DNA of 64,000 nt from Pampus argenteus (Eukaryota > Chordata > Actinopteri > Scombriformes > Stromateidae), in the NCBI GenBank assembly GCA_036937835.1, contig CM072863.1, forward strand, positions 18,970,501 through 19,034,500, in the 5' to 3' direction. Position numbers and translations under genes: made by a program. The notes beneath the pieces are model-generated. The model saw nothing but the letters and a program-made list of their open reading frames with translations. It did not search any database and had not been told where the DNA came from. Shown here piece after piece: positions 50,201 to 61,982 of this stretch; the first letter of the stretch is position 1; each line of letters begins with the position of its first letter.

Positions 50201-53200
50201 GAAATTAATTTCCAATCAGCGCTATGAGTGCTAATGCCGTTTAGAATTGATTGGCTCCATAGCGGAGATGAATGAACGTGGTGCACCTGCAGTAAGAGGG
50301 TAAATCCATCAGGTCTGCTCACCTGTTTTGGCTGCAGGATTAATTGAAAATATATCAGCATTGTGAGGTGTCCAACTTGGAAAAGAGTGGGCTCTCTGTC
50401 ACTGTTTAGACTATACGTAGATGTTTGTTGTTGTGTAACATCATTCAGCTTTTAACAGATGGCACTCTCATTTTCCCAAATCTTCAGGATCATATTTGTG
50501 TGAATGACAATGCAGAAGAACATTTTTCGAAGCACTGCGTTGTGTTACATTACATTACATTACATTTCTATTCCTGGAGTCAGCATGCGCATTTCTGTGT
50601 TTTCAAGGTTTGCTTTGCCTTTATATCGTTCTTATGACTCTGCGAGATGTTGTGTGACTGTGTCGGGTTTTACATTTTATTTCATCCCTGTAACCCATGT
50701 GTGTCTCGGTGTGTGTTTGAAGAAAAGTGTGTGTGTGTACGTGCACGTGGGTCTTTGTGTCTGTGTGTGTTCTGCTCGGCTGCGCTCTCCCGCCGCAGCT
50801 GCACCAACAAGGGACTCAGGTAGCGTCTGCAGGGAGCTAAAACCTGACGTAATGCAGCAGGAATCTCCCTCCCAGCAGAGCCAAGTTCCCACTGCAGCCA
50901 GAGAGATCGAGTGTGTCTGTGTGTGTGTTTGTGTGCGAGTTTGTGTACATGCTCCAGCCAATACACACCAGTAACGTCTCGCACATCGGGGGAGGTGGGC
51001 TCGGTGCAGAGACTCTCCTCTCCTCATGCAGTGAGAGGAATTGCTTTCAGCTGTTTTATAAGCTGCTGGGAGAAGAAAAAACCAAAAAAAAACGGTTGAG
51101 TTACAGTATGTTACTGCTGACATTAAGTGTGCCTTTCAATAGTGAACTGCAGATAACTTAAATGGGATTGAAGTCTGTTTGTGTCGCCCCATTAAGCTTG
51201 CCACATTAAGCAGATGTCTCTTTCAAAAGGCAACAGTTAGTGAATTTGCAGAGAGAAATTTCAGAGCAGGCAAGCAGAGATTTTGAGATACTTCTATATG
51301 GAGCTTTATATTTTTTTAATGCAGAGCTGTCGCATATCTAAATGAGTTTAGCTTGACCAATTTGGCTAATTTAATGTGTTTTGCCTGTTTTGCTTCTATC
51401 CCATAGCAATTCATGCCATGCTACCACTCAACAAGGCAATGCTCCAGTACAGCAGTTCATCAGCCAACAATAAAAGTGGTTTTACTGAGCAGTGTATGTG
51501 AATGCATGAGGTTTGCTGAGAAGTCTAATTTGTAAAATAAAAAACAATAAAAATTAAACGACAACAATGTTTCCAGGTAATTTTGGTAATGACCTCCGTT
51601 CACACTAAAACACAATAGCCAAATTTCTTTTTTCCATTTGGCCTGCAAACAAAACTGTACATCAGAGGAAATATGAGGTAAATGAAAAACAAGATGATTT
51701 TAGTGGGAATTCTGAGGAAATACTGAGATCCCAATACCCAGCTTTTAACTAAACCTCATACTTCAATGTGAGCTGGGCATTTTCAGATCCATTTTAGACT
51801 TGCTGTGGACAGAATTTGCTGATTAGGCAGCTCAGTGTGGACAGTCTTAAAATCTTAAAGACGAGCGGTGCCATAACAAAGAGTCCTCACACCCACTACT
51901 GGATTCTTTTGAAGTTCAAAGATCAGTTGGAAAGAGGCTAGGATGACTCAGTCCTTTAAAACATAAACAAGAGACTTACAATGACTTGAAATGTTCTTGT
52001 GCAGCTGTGTTATTCACAGACGATGAGAAGGAGCAGCTGAGAAAATTCACCAACCGCTCCTACCTGCTGGATAAGACGTCCCGTTACCAGGTGTGGCTCA
52101 GCCTTGTGGACATCCTGCTGGCTTATTCCTATGAAGTGCGCGCTACAGAGGGAGAGTACAATGTAAGTGAGTGAGTATGCATGTGTGAAGAGGCAACTTC
52201 TCCCGAGAAACACTTAGCCTTGGACAACAAAGCCCTCAAATCCTTTAGACCCCCTTCCATTTCATTCAAAGCCTTAAGAGATTACTAGCAAATCCAAGAG
52301 CTCAGTCCGGGCCTCTTTATGTCAGATATTGTCAAGGTGGCTGCGAGGTAAGGTGAGCAAGGCTGATTACATTGTTGAAGACACTTTATGAAATGTGACT
52401 GAAGCCAAATGCATACTACGGATGTTTGTTGCAGGAGAATGTTGAAATAAAGTCCAGCTATGGAAACAAAATGTATCATATGTCTTTAATTTCCATCTGG
52501 GATATAATAATGTGGACAGATTCCAGGACGAATCCCACACTTAATTTTACATCTTTTCGTAGCCAGATGTGTTTATGAACAGACACCCGAGTCGCTACTT
52601 TTGCGTATTTCTAAGCAAAATTGAATGTACTGGATGTTCTTGAAGTATTGTTGTTGGTCTCCTTCCCTGCAGGTGGAGTCGCCATGGACAATCAGAAAAC
52701 TCAGCGGGACTCTCTGCTGGATGGAGGTGAGACAGATTATGCACAAAAGTATAGCATATAGAGCATTGAATGACGATCAGTCACATGTTTATTTATGGAT
52801 TGAGACGGTATCAGTGAATGCAAGCATGCAGCATAGAGATTAGTAGAAATACTAATAAAGATAGTCTGCTAATCTCATGGTGTGCACATGTTTAAGTGCA
52901 CATGATTTAAGTCCTTTGTTTTGTCTTTGCCTTAATTCATGCCACATAATGTGGATCTGAATGGCAACTTCACCACATGTGCTTTTGAAATTGGCTGTGG
53001 CTATCTTGGGGCATGCACTCATTAACAGATGGGATTGGTTTGCATTGAGTTGCAGATGTGCATTCAGAATACTTTCTGGCAGGTCTTGTCGCCTGCTGTG
53101 AGTTGGTTGGTTCTTTCAGAGTGCAACTAGAGCAACCTTATCAAAACGTTGGTATTTTTTATGTCTTTCAGTAGCGTGTCACTAAATCTGCAGTGCAATA

Positions 53201-56200
53201 CGGAAAGTATTCACACAGCTTTTCACATGTTGTTATGTTACAACCTTATTCCTAAATGGATTCAATTATTTTTTTTTCCTCAAACTTCTACCCATAATAC
53301 CCCTTAATGTCAGCTTTGTCTGCGAATTTATAAAAAAAATGAAGAAATCACTCTTTGGTGTGACTGGCAAGTATTTTGTTTGGAGGAAACCAGGCACCGC
53401 TCATCACCTGGCCAATACCATCACCTACAGTGAAGCGTGGTGGCAGCATCATGCTGTGGGGATGTTTTTCCCATGACAGGAACTGGGAGACTAGTCAGGG
53501 TTGAAGGAAAGATGAATGCAGCAGTGTACAGAGACATCCTGGAAGAAAACCTGCCCCTGAGCACTCTTGACCTGAGACTGGGGCGACGGTTCATCTTTCA
53601 ACAGGATAACGACGCTAAGCGCATAGCCAAGATATTAAAGAAGTGTCTTCAGGATGTCCTCCAGTGGCCCAGCCAGAGCCCAGACTTAAATCCCATTGAA
53701 TATCTCGGAAAAACATCTCTGCATAAGAGGCGCCACAACAAAGTATTGAGTATTAAATACATACATATTATATTTATTTCTAAAAGATTTGCTAACATGT
53801 TGTCATTATTGGGATATTGTGTGCAGAATCTTGAGGAAAACAATAAATAGAATTTATTTTGGAATAAGACTGTAACATAATGAAATATAGACAAAGTGAA
53901 GCGCTGTGAATACTTACTGGATGCACTGAATACAGAAATTGAGTTTATTTGTTACTCATTATTGATTTAATCTGTGTATTTATATTAGTAAATTTGGTCA
54001 TTAGAATGTCAGAAAATGGTGAAAAATGTTGCTCAGTTTCCCAAACCCCACGATGCAACCTCCTTTCCCATTTTGTCCTGACCAACAGACCATGAGACAA
54101 AGATTGAAGTTTGCTATGAAAATGTTCACATCTAAGAAGATGGAACAAGAGAATTTTAGTGAAATCAGTGAAATTAGAGAATTATCTGCAATTATCTGTC
54201 GATTGACTAATGATTGCAGCTCTATTCGTGTCCATCCTTTGTTTCACTTAGCTAACAATTTCACAAATGTTTATTTGTGTGTCAGGAAGGAAACCAAGTG
54301 ACGAGAGCATATAAACATCACGTCTGAACCACAGCATGTCGTACTGCGTTACCCTTCCTCTTCTTGTACTGTGCTCACTGTTCAGGTATTAAAAAGCGTT
54401 TGAGAATGATTTCCTACTTCACCTCAAGTCATAAGGCTTTCAGAGAATGTCTCACTGACATTCCCACAGAGACATTTTGCAAATTCTTAAAGTTAGTTTT
54501 AATGTTGGAAAGGATCCACTTGTAAAACAAGGTCAGTTATTCATGTAACTATAATATTTTTGCATTTTGAAAGCCAGAAAAGGAAAACAAAAAGATTATT
54601 TAAAAAAAAAAAAAACAACAGACAAGAAATGTTGTAACATTTTACTGTCATTCTGTGAACTCTGAGTTAAGATAAGATTCATGCTGAATATAATATACCT
54701 AAAAATGTCATAACATCATACTTCACATGTCATGACTTTCAGACTCGTGTTTGGTTCTTGTTCATTTTTAGCAGCAGCCGTTAAACAAACTTGTTTTGAT
54801 TGGTGAGTGGTGTTGGATCTATTTCGAATTGATTGGAAGTGTGAGACTCCTGATGTGTGTGAATGTGTCTGTGTGACTTTCACACAGACACACGGTTTCA
54901 TTCTGTGTAAATATGTTGACATTTGTGTACGAAGGCACATTAGAGACTCATCTCTATCACTTATACTTTCTCAATCGCCGCATAGTGTGAATCCATAACA
55001 GAAAATCTGTGCATCTCTATCCACACGGGTGTTTTTCAGATAATTTTCTAAAAGGTTACTTTCCACATTAAAACACCGGAACAACAACAACAACAACAGG
55101 AAATGTCTACCCCCCCCCCACTCCTCTTGGGGCTGTTGATGGTCAAGTGGTTGAAAGACTACACTGCTTTGACAGACAATTTGCAGTCACTCTGTTTGGT
55201 CTCAGCTCATTACACCTCTCATGGGTTGTTTTCTGCTCTCCATTATCACATAGATTGCTGTTTCTGTATAGTCTCACACACATACACACACGTGTTGTCA
55301 GTGTTCAGTTCTAGACAACAACACTTAGTATAAATTAATGATTGGATAAAGCATCACAGACAATAGTAATAACATGCTGTAAATCACATATCTGGGGGTT
55401 AAGGTGTGGACAATGAACCGCAACTCTCTTCTACTGTTCAATGTCTGATAAAATATAGAATAGAAATAGCATAGAAATACTAAAAAAAGTAATTAAAATT
55501 AAAACCGCAAGCGGTGTTGTAGTCCCTCGCTCATGCTGCCCGCCGCTGCCCGACGTGTTACAGAGGTGCTGCAACGCTTGAAAAATAAATGCGGCTGTAA
55601 GAAATGCAGGAATCTGTAGGATTTCAATAGGTTCTCAATGGGCAAAAAAGCCATTGGTTTTAAATGGGCAAAATTTACATTGGTTTTCAATGGGGAAAAT
55701 TCCAATGGTTTTCAATGGGGAAAATTTCCATTGATTTTCAATGAGGGAAAATGAAATTGAAAATGGCAGACTCCCTGTTGGGAAAAGTAAATTTGCGCAA
55801 GAGACTTTTTTGTTCATCTCCTTAGTCTACACATGTGTACCTAGTTTCATGTTCCAACTCCATAAAAACCCTTATGGGAAGGGGTTTTTGAAAATTTCAA
55901 GGGGGCGCTGCCAAAATCAAAAGTCGGCGCGCCGCCACGCGGGCGACATTGTACGTAGCTGCATGACGTTCATAATGGAGCTTCAGCAAGTGCTTATGGA
56001 TGTTTTAGAAGTAGAATGAAATTGATGCGTCGAAACATGTGGCGTCAGTATGTGTAAACGTAAAGGGTGGCGGCGTGGAGGCTATAAGCCCCGCCCATGG
56101 GCGTGGTCGGCATCAAACGACACAGGGCGTCACCCTTCACCTGTGTATGAAATTTGAAGGCGATAGGATTTTTTGAAAGGCGTCAAAAAGGCAAACGTAA

Positions 56201-59200
56201 ATTTTTGGCGAATGACCCAAAATGGCCGCGCTGCCATGCAAAGGCGGTTACTTGTAGCGGCATGCCGTTTCTCGTGCGGCTTCACCAACTTGTTTTCTGT
56301 TTTTTAGAAGTGAAACGAAGGCGACAGAGTAAACGGTGCGCTTGCCGTATACGTGAGTGTAAATAGCGACCATTTCCTGTTACCACGGGCGGGCGCCATG
56401 AGCGACGCGGGTTGTTGATACATAGGAACGTTCAGGGCCGGAGACCCGTTCTAAGTTCCGAATTTGAAGCGGCTACTATTTTTTTTGTGGCCGTGAGAGG
56501 CGTTCGTGCGTTTATGGCGAGCGGCGTCCATCGCGCAAAACTTTAGGCCTCCCTACGAGCTACGTCCTCCGGCGAACCGATGCACAGAGCACAACTTAAG
56601 CTCAGCTACGTCCGATGATGATTTTTGCTGAGTTTGGAGTCTGTGGTGCGAAAACCCTAGGGAATGACAATAGAGATAAAGAGAATGACAATAGACATAA
56701 CAGGAATGACAATTGAGATAAAGAGAACGACAATAGAGATAAAGAGAATGACAATAGAATAAAAGAGAATGACAATAGAGATAAAGAGAATAGAGATAAC
56801 AGGAATGACAATAGATAGAGAATGACAATAGACATAACAGGAATGACAATAGAGATAAAGACAATAGACATAACAGGGATGACAATAGATATAAAGACAA
56901 TAGACATAACAGGAATGACAATAGATATAAAGACAATAGAGATAAAGAGAATGACAATAGAGATAAAGACAATAGAGATAAAGAGAATGACCATAGACAT
57001 AACAGGAATGACAATAGAGATAAAGAGAATGACCATAGACATAACAGGAATGACAATAGAGATAAAGAGAATGACCATAGACATAACAGGAATGACAATA
57101 GAGATAGAGATAAAGCCAATAGACATAACAGGAATGACAATAGAGATAAAGACAATAGAGATAAAGAGAACAACAATAGAATAAAAGAGAATGACAATAG
57201 AGATAACAGGAATGACAATAGAGATAAAGAAAATAGAGATAAAGAGAATGACAATAGAGATAAAGACAATAGAGATAACAGGAATGACAATAGAGATAAA
57301 GAGAATGACAATAGACATAACAGGAATGACAATAGAGATAAAGACAATAGACATAACAGGAATGACAATAGAGATAAAGAGAATGACAATAGAGATAAAG
57401 ACAATAGAGATAAAAAGAATGACAATAGAGATAAAGACAATAGAGATAACAGGAATGACAATAGAGATAAAGAGTATGACAATAGACATAACAGGAATGA
57501 CAATAGAGATAAAGACAATAGACATAACAGGAATGACAATAGAGATAAAGACAATAGAGATAAAGAAAATGACAATAGAGATAACAGGAATGACAATAGA
57601 GATAAAGACAATAGAGATAAAGAGATTGACAATAGAGATAAAGAAAATGACAATAGAGATAACAGGAATGACAATAGAGATAAAGACAATAGAGATAAAG
57701 AGATTGACAATAGAGATAACAGGAATGACAATAGAGATAAAGACAATAGAGATAAAGAGATTGACAATAGAGATAACAGGAATGACAATAGAGATAAAGA
57801 GAATGACAATAGACATAACAGGAATGACAATAGAGATAAAGACAATAGAGATAAAGAGAATGACCATAGACATAACATGAATGACAATAGAGATAAAGAC
57901 AATAGAGATAAAGAGAATGACCATAGACATAACATGAATGACAATAGAGATAAAGACAATAGAGATAAAGACAATAGAGATAAAGACAATAGAGATAAAG
58001 AGAATGACCATAGACATAACATGAATGACAATAGAGATAAAGACAATAGAGATAAAGACAATAGAGATAAAGACAATAGAGATAAAGACAATGACAATAG
58101 AATAAAAGAGAATGACAATAGAATAAAAGAGAATGACAATAGAGATAAAGACAGTAGAAATAAAGACAATAGAGATAAAGAGAATCACAATAGAGATAAA
58201 GACAATAGACATAACAGGAATGACAATAGAGATAAAGACAATAGAGATAAAGAGAATGACCATATACATAACAGGAATGACAATAGAGATAAAGAGAATA
58301 GAGATAAAGAGAATGACCATATACATAACAGGAATGACAATAGAGATAAAGACAATAGAGATAACAGGAATGACAATAGAGATAAAGAGAATGACAATAG
58401 ACATAACAGGAATGACAATAGAGATAAAGACAATAGAGATAAAGAGAATGACAATAGAGATAACAGGAATGACAATAGAGATAAAGACAATAGAGATAAA
58501 GAGAATGACAATAGACATAACAGGAATGACAATAGAGATAAAGAGAATGACCATAGACATAACAAGAATGACAATAGAGATAAAGACAATAGAGATAAAG
58601 AGAATGACAATAGACATAACAGGAATGACAATAGAGATAAATAGAATGACAATAGAGATAAAGACAATAGAGATAAAGAGAATGACAATAGATATAACAG
58701 AAATGACAATAGAGATAAAGACAATAGAGATAAAGAGAATGACCATAGACATAACATGAATGACAATAGAGATAAAGACAATAGAGATAAAGAGAATGAC
58801 AATAGAGATAAAGAGAATGACAATAGACATAACAGGAATGACAATAGAGATAAAGACAATAGAGATGAAGAGAATGACAATAGAAATAAAGAGAATTAAA
58901 ACCGCAAGCGGTGTTGTAGTCCCTCGCTTATGCTGCCCGACGTGTTACAGAGGTGCTGCAACGCTTGAAAAATAAATGTGGCTGTGAGAAATGCAGGAAT
59001 CTGTAGGATTTCAATAGGTTTTCAATGGGCAAAAAAGCCATTGGTTTTCAATGGGTAAAAATGCCATTGGTTTTAAATGGGCAAAATTTACATTGGTTTT
59101 CTATGGGGAAAATTCCAATGGTTTTCAATGGGGAAAATTTCCATTGATTTTCAATAAAGGAAAATGAAATTGAAAATGGCAGACTCCCTGTTGGGAAAAG

Positions 59201-61982
59201 TAAATTTGCGCAAGAGACTTTTTTGTTCATCTCCTTAGTCTACACATGTGTACCGAGTTTCATGTTCCAACTCCATAAAAACCCTTATGGGGAGGGGTTT
59301 TTGAAAATTTCAAGGGGGCACTGTTGAGACATTTTTTACATTCGTGTGGCCCAATGGGATGTCATTTTTTTTGGGCGCCAAAATCAAAAGACGGCGCGCC
59401 GCCACGCGGACGCCATTGCTGCATGACGTTCATAATGGAGCTTCAGCAAGTGGTTATGGATGTTTTAGAAGTGGAATGAAATTGATGCGTCGAAACATGT
59501 GGCGTCAGTATGTGTAAACGTAAAGGGTGGAGGCTATAAGCCCCGACCATGGGCGTGGTCGGCATCAAACGACACAGGGCGTCACCCTTCACCTGTGTAT
59601 GAAATTTGAAGGCAATAGGATTTTTTGAAAGGCGTCAAAAAGGCAAACGTAAATTTTTGGCAAATGGCCGCGCTGCCACGCAAAGGCGGTTACTGGTAGC
59701 GGCACGCCGTTTCTCGTGCGGCTTCACCAACTTGTTTTCTGTTTTTTAGAAGTGAAACGAAGGCGACAGAGTAAACGGTGCGCTTGCTGTATATGTGAGT
59801 GTAAATAGCGACCATTTCCTGTTACCACGGGCGGGCGCCATGAGCGACGCGGGTTGTTGATACATAGGAACGTTCAGGGCCGGAGACCCGTTCTAAGTTC
59901 CGAATTTGAAGCGGCTACGATTTTTTTTGTGGCCGTGAGAGGCGTTCGTGCGTTTATGGCGAGCGGCGTCCATCACGCAAAACTTTAGGCCTCCCTACGA
60001 GCTACTTAAGCTCAGCTACGTCCGATGATGATTTTTGCCGAGTTTGGAGTCTGTGGTGCGAATGTCGTATCAACGCCATTCTGCCATGTCGTATCAACTT
60101 TTTGAGCATGGCTAGGGGGTGCAAATGCCCTCCGAAGAGTTGCATGAATAATAATGCGTAATAATAATAAACAGCTCAATTTTAATAGGTCCCTCACTGC
60201 ATTCACTGTGTGAGAGCGAGGGACTAAATATTGATTGATATATTTTACATCAGATCGTGTTCCAGATTTCAGGAGGTTCAGCAAACTACCAGATTATTGA
60301 TTTGGAATAAACTCAATAATTTTGAGAACATCTGCGTGGTTGATTGTAGAGGTGGAAGCGACAGAAATGTGGCTTTTTAACATTTCCTTGATATAGTGTA
60401 TTTGCAGGCATACGTCACTGTATAAGGATACATTGTATTCTCTCTGCAGTAAAGTGGGCATTGTCTCGTAGCTGCAAATCATCACGTTGGGAATAATGAA
60501 TATGACTCTACAAACGTCCTGTATCCAGATACTTCAAGATTACTTTTATATCCAGATCTAAGAAGAGATCAAGAGTCATTAATAAAAGCTACAGTTCACA
60601 TGTCACATGTCACATACATGTCTCTTCCACAGCGCATGAGATGCATGGACTGTTATGTTATTCTTATTCTTTTGTCTGTGGTTTTTAAAGGGGTTATGAT
60701 TTGTTGCTGCCGCAGTTTGTGCATGAACAAGATGATGCGGTTAAAAAAAAAAGTTGATCCTTCATTAATGTTAGGGAAACATTTGCGTTGACACTACACT
60801 ACAGACGTGATCTGAATATTCCTTGCATGAGTAATAGGATCCCAGAGCTTCCTTATTTATTGTTGGGGCGTGCACAACATGATCCCCAACATGATCAAAC
60901 CACGCAAGATGCATTTCAGCACTAATTATAAACAAGCCATTAAGGCAGCGCTCGCCACAGTTTGAGACGCAGTAGCTTCTCCTGCTGCGGTGACAGCGGA
61001 GTAAAGAACAGTCTCCACCTGCCTGGCAGCGCTTTACTGCTCGTCAGTCAGTCAGCAGAGCTGTCAGCTCCTATTCACGGGCAACCTCACTCAATCCCGC
61101 TGCCTGCCTGCCTCCTCTATCCTTCACCTTCTGCACAACAGTACATTCCCATCTGTCTTTGACCGCCCGTCTGTCTGTGTGTCACCGCTGATAATAACCC
61201 CCGCTTCCTCACTCCATTCTCCCTCTGTGCTATTTCTTTTTATGCTCACACTGTCTATCTCTCTTGCCTCGCTTACGTCCAACATTCTCCTTCCCCTACC
61301 ATCTTATCCCACCCTCTCAGCCCACCCCCCCTCGGTCCATCTGCTGCATGTTTACTTGTCCTCAGTCGACTGCGCTGGTGTGACTGAGTTCCCTCGCTTG
61401 CAGCAGCAGACCTTATTTACACTCATACTAAACAAGCCCAAGGGAGATCATGATCCCCGATGACACGCACTTGCAAGCTTGTGACACATCCTAAACTTAA
61501 CAAGCCACAAAGAAGATAAAGAGATAGAAACAAGGAAATCTGTTTCTGTCTTCAGGCTCTGTTAGTGTCTATTAGTACAGAGAAAATCTTGAGAGCGAAG
61601 GCAGTGATTAAAGAGAAGCAGCAATTAACTGGCCGTGGCTGTAGAGGTGTTTTAAGAGTTGCAAGCCACTGTTTTGCCAGCTTTATAAATGAGGAGTTAT
61701 TAAAAGTAATTAGTGCACACCAATAAGACCCAGTGTTAAACCTGAGGAAAATTGAGAACTCTGTGACAAAAATAACTCACTGAATCAAATCTTCACCATC
61801 AACTTGGTGCGGTTTCGTGCAGGACAGCTTTGTGAATGTTGTGTTTTCTGTCCTGCAGACGTACAGCTCATTGCAGGAGGTCCTGGTGTCATTTGGACGG
61901 AGGGTGTTATGCTACCCACTCTACAGACACTTTGCCATGGTCTCTGCGGCTGTTAATGACACAGCTGTGATTTTGCAGTCAG
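44282..61982 (+). CDS. shq1: SHQ1, H/ACA ribonucleoprotein assembly factor (5' part, 9 coding exons)
   Basis: Exons 44282-44424, 44562-44626, 47113-47241, 47378-47538, 47675-47787, 47908-48005, 52005-52162, 52673-52726 and 61859-61982. All borders are GT-AG with matching phases, giving about 348 residues; the rest lies beyond the window. The start MITPAFDLSQDPEYLILSIR matches the family N-terminus and was chosen over an in-frame ATG at 44180, which lies in the intron. Exons 1-3 form the CS/p23-like domain (FDLFIEGTDFKFYAKPYFLR). Exon 4 has an acidic run then YGFGNQRSGVF. Exons 5-9 enter the SHQ1-specific helical domain (ELSEVIDVKNPERTTVAERR, KFTNRSYLLDK, LLAYSYEVRATEGEYN, SFGRRVLCYPLYRHF). 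SHQ1 shields dyskerin before H/ACA RNP assembly. Introns 6 and 8 are about 4 and 9 kb; intron 8 is full of repeats. Confidence 0.96.
44627..47112. other. shq1 intron 2 content
   Basis: About 2.5 kb, no repeat or gene recognised. The part at about 46050-46700 is complex, balanced sequence that could be conserved non-coding DNA. This is only an impression. Confidence 0.4.
48006..52004. other. shq1 intron 6 content
   Basis: About 4 kb without a recognised gene or transposon. GT-rich simple sequence lies near 50690-50780 and 50910-50950, and a TTACA pentamer run near 50548-50566. Segments at about 49070-49560 look like unique, possibly conserved sequence. Confidence 0.45.
53191..53928 (+). mobile_element. 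Tc1/mariner transposon, internally deleted
   Basis: Left end 'cagtgcaatacggaaagtat' followed by 'tcacacagcttttcac'. The right end reversed reads 'cagtgcatccagtaagtatt' followed by 'cacagcgcttcac', and both then share '...ttatgttaca...cttattcc'. The inverted repeats are about 65 bp. The element is 738 bp, far shorter than the roughly 1.6 kb of a full Tc1, and keeps only part of the transposase. A TA duplication is not preserved at the ends. It lies in shq1 intron 8 in the same orientation as the gene. Confidence 0.9.
53350..53705 (+). pseudogene. Tc1/mariner transposase fragment (DDE domain part)
   Basis: Within the deleted Tc1 element. The upstream part (to about 53465) reads like the GGSIMLWGCF segment of the family but in a different frame from what follows. 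The frame from 53470 has GTGRLVRVEGKMNAAVYRDI, then FQQDNDAKR (second catalytic Asp region) and SPDLNPIEYL (last catalytic Glu region). The N-terminal DNA-binding domain and the C-terminus are missing, so the copy is inactive. Confidence 0.88.
53953..54222 (+). repeat. MITE-like repeat, same family as 37459-37722
   Basis: Contains 'gtcagaaaatggtgaaaaat', 'cagtttcccaaaccccacga', 'aaaatgttcacatctaagaa' and ends 'ctaatgattgcagctc', the family word order. It follows the Tc1 element directly in shq1 intron 8. Confidence 0.7.
55503..56650. repeat. Left copy of a 1.1-1.3 kb unclassified element (3' end missing)
   Basis: It starts 'accgcaagcggtgttgtagt' followed by 'ccctcgctcatgctgcccg'. It has serial 'ccattggttttcaatgggg'-type words and a GC-rich second half ('gtcggcgcgccgccacgcg', 'cacgggcgggcgccatgag'). 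It runs to 'tttggagtctgtggtgcgaa' and then breaks into the satellite. The same sequence recurs at 58898-60226 with high identity but with indels (for example a run around 'acattcgtgtggcccaatgg' present only on the right). It is probably a non-autonomous DNA transposon known in fish, but I cannot name the family. Confidence 0.75.
56654..58905. repeat. AG-rich satellite of 6-, 15- and 21-bp subunits, about 2.25 kb
   Basis: Built from 'gacaatagagataaa' (15 bp), 'gagaat' (6 bp) and 'gacaatagacataacaggaa' plus one base (21 bp) in irregular order. All periods are multiples of three, so no stop arises in several frames. This gives long low-complexity frames (a 742-codon minus frame reading ISIVILF-type repeats, 538- and 231-codon minus frames, and plus frames reading NDNRDKDNRDK). 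These are artefacts. The array starts where the left element copy breaks off and ends in the first bases of the right copy. Confidence 0.95.
58898..60226. repeat. Right, fuller copy of the 1.1-1.3 kb unclassified element
   Basis: It repeats the left copy (55503-56650) from 'accgcaagcggtgttgtagt' to 'tttggagtctgtggtgcgaa'. It then continues through 'tgtcgtatcaacgccattct' to an end reading 'gtgagagcgagggacta'. That end reversed is 'tagtccctcgctctcac', matching 'tagtccctcgctcatg' near the left start, so the element appears to have short inverted ends. Near the right end 'gtccctc' and 'gagggac' can also form a local hairpin. No coding capacity recognised; the minus frames here are short. Confidence 0.75.

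Noticed and set aside
53437..53850. Tc1 transposase frame as an active gene
   Set aside because: N-terminal DNA-binding domain absent, frame change upstream, element only 738 bp.
57191..58759. Plus-strand frames with NDNRDK or MTIEIK repeats as genes
   Set aside because: Same satellite read on the other strand; frames overlap each other in all phases.
56602..58830. 742-codon minus-strand open frame, and the 538- and 231-codon ones beside it, as membrane protein genes
   Set aside because: They are readings of the AG-rich satellite, whose periods are all divisible by three. Sequence complexity is too low and there is no start context or exon structure.
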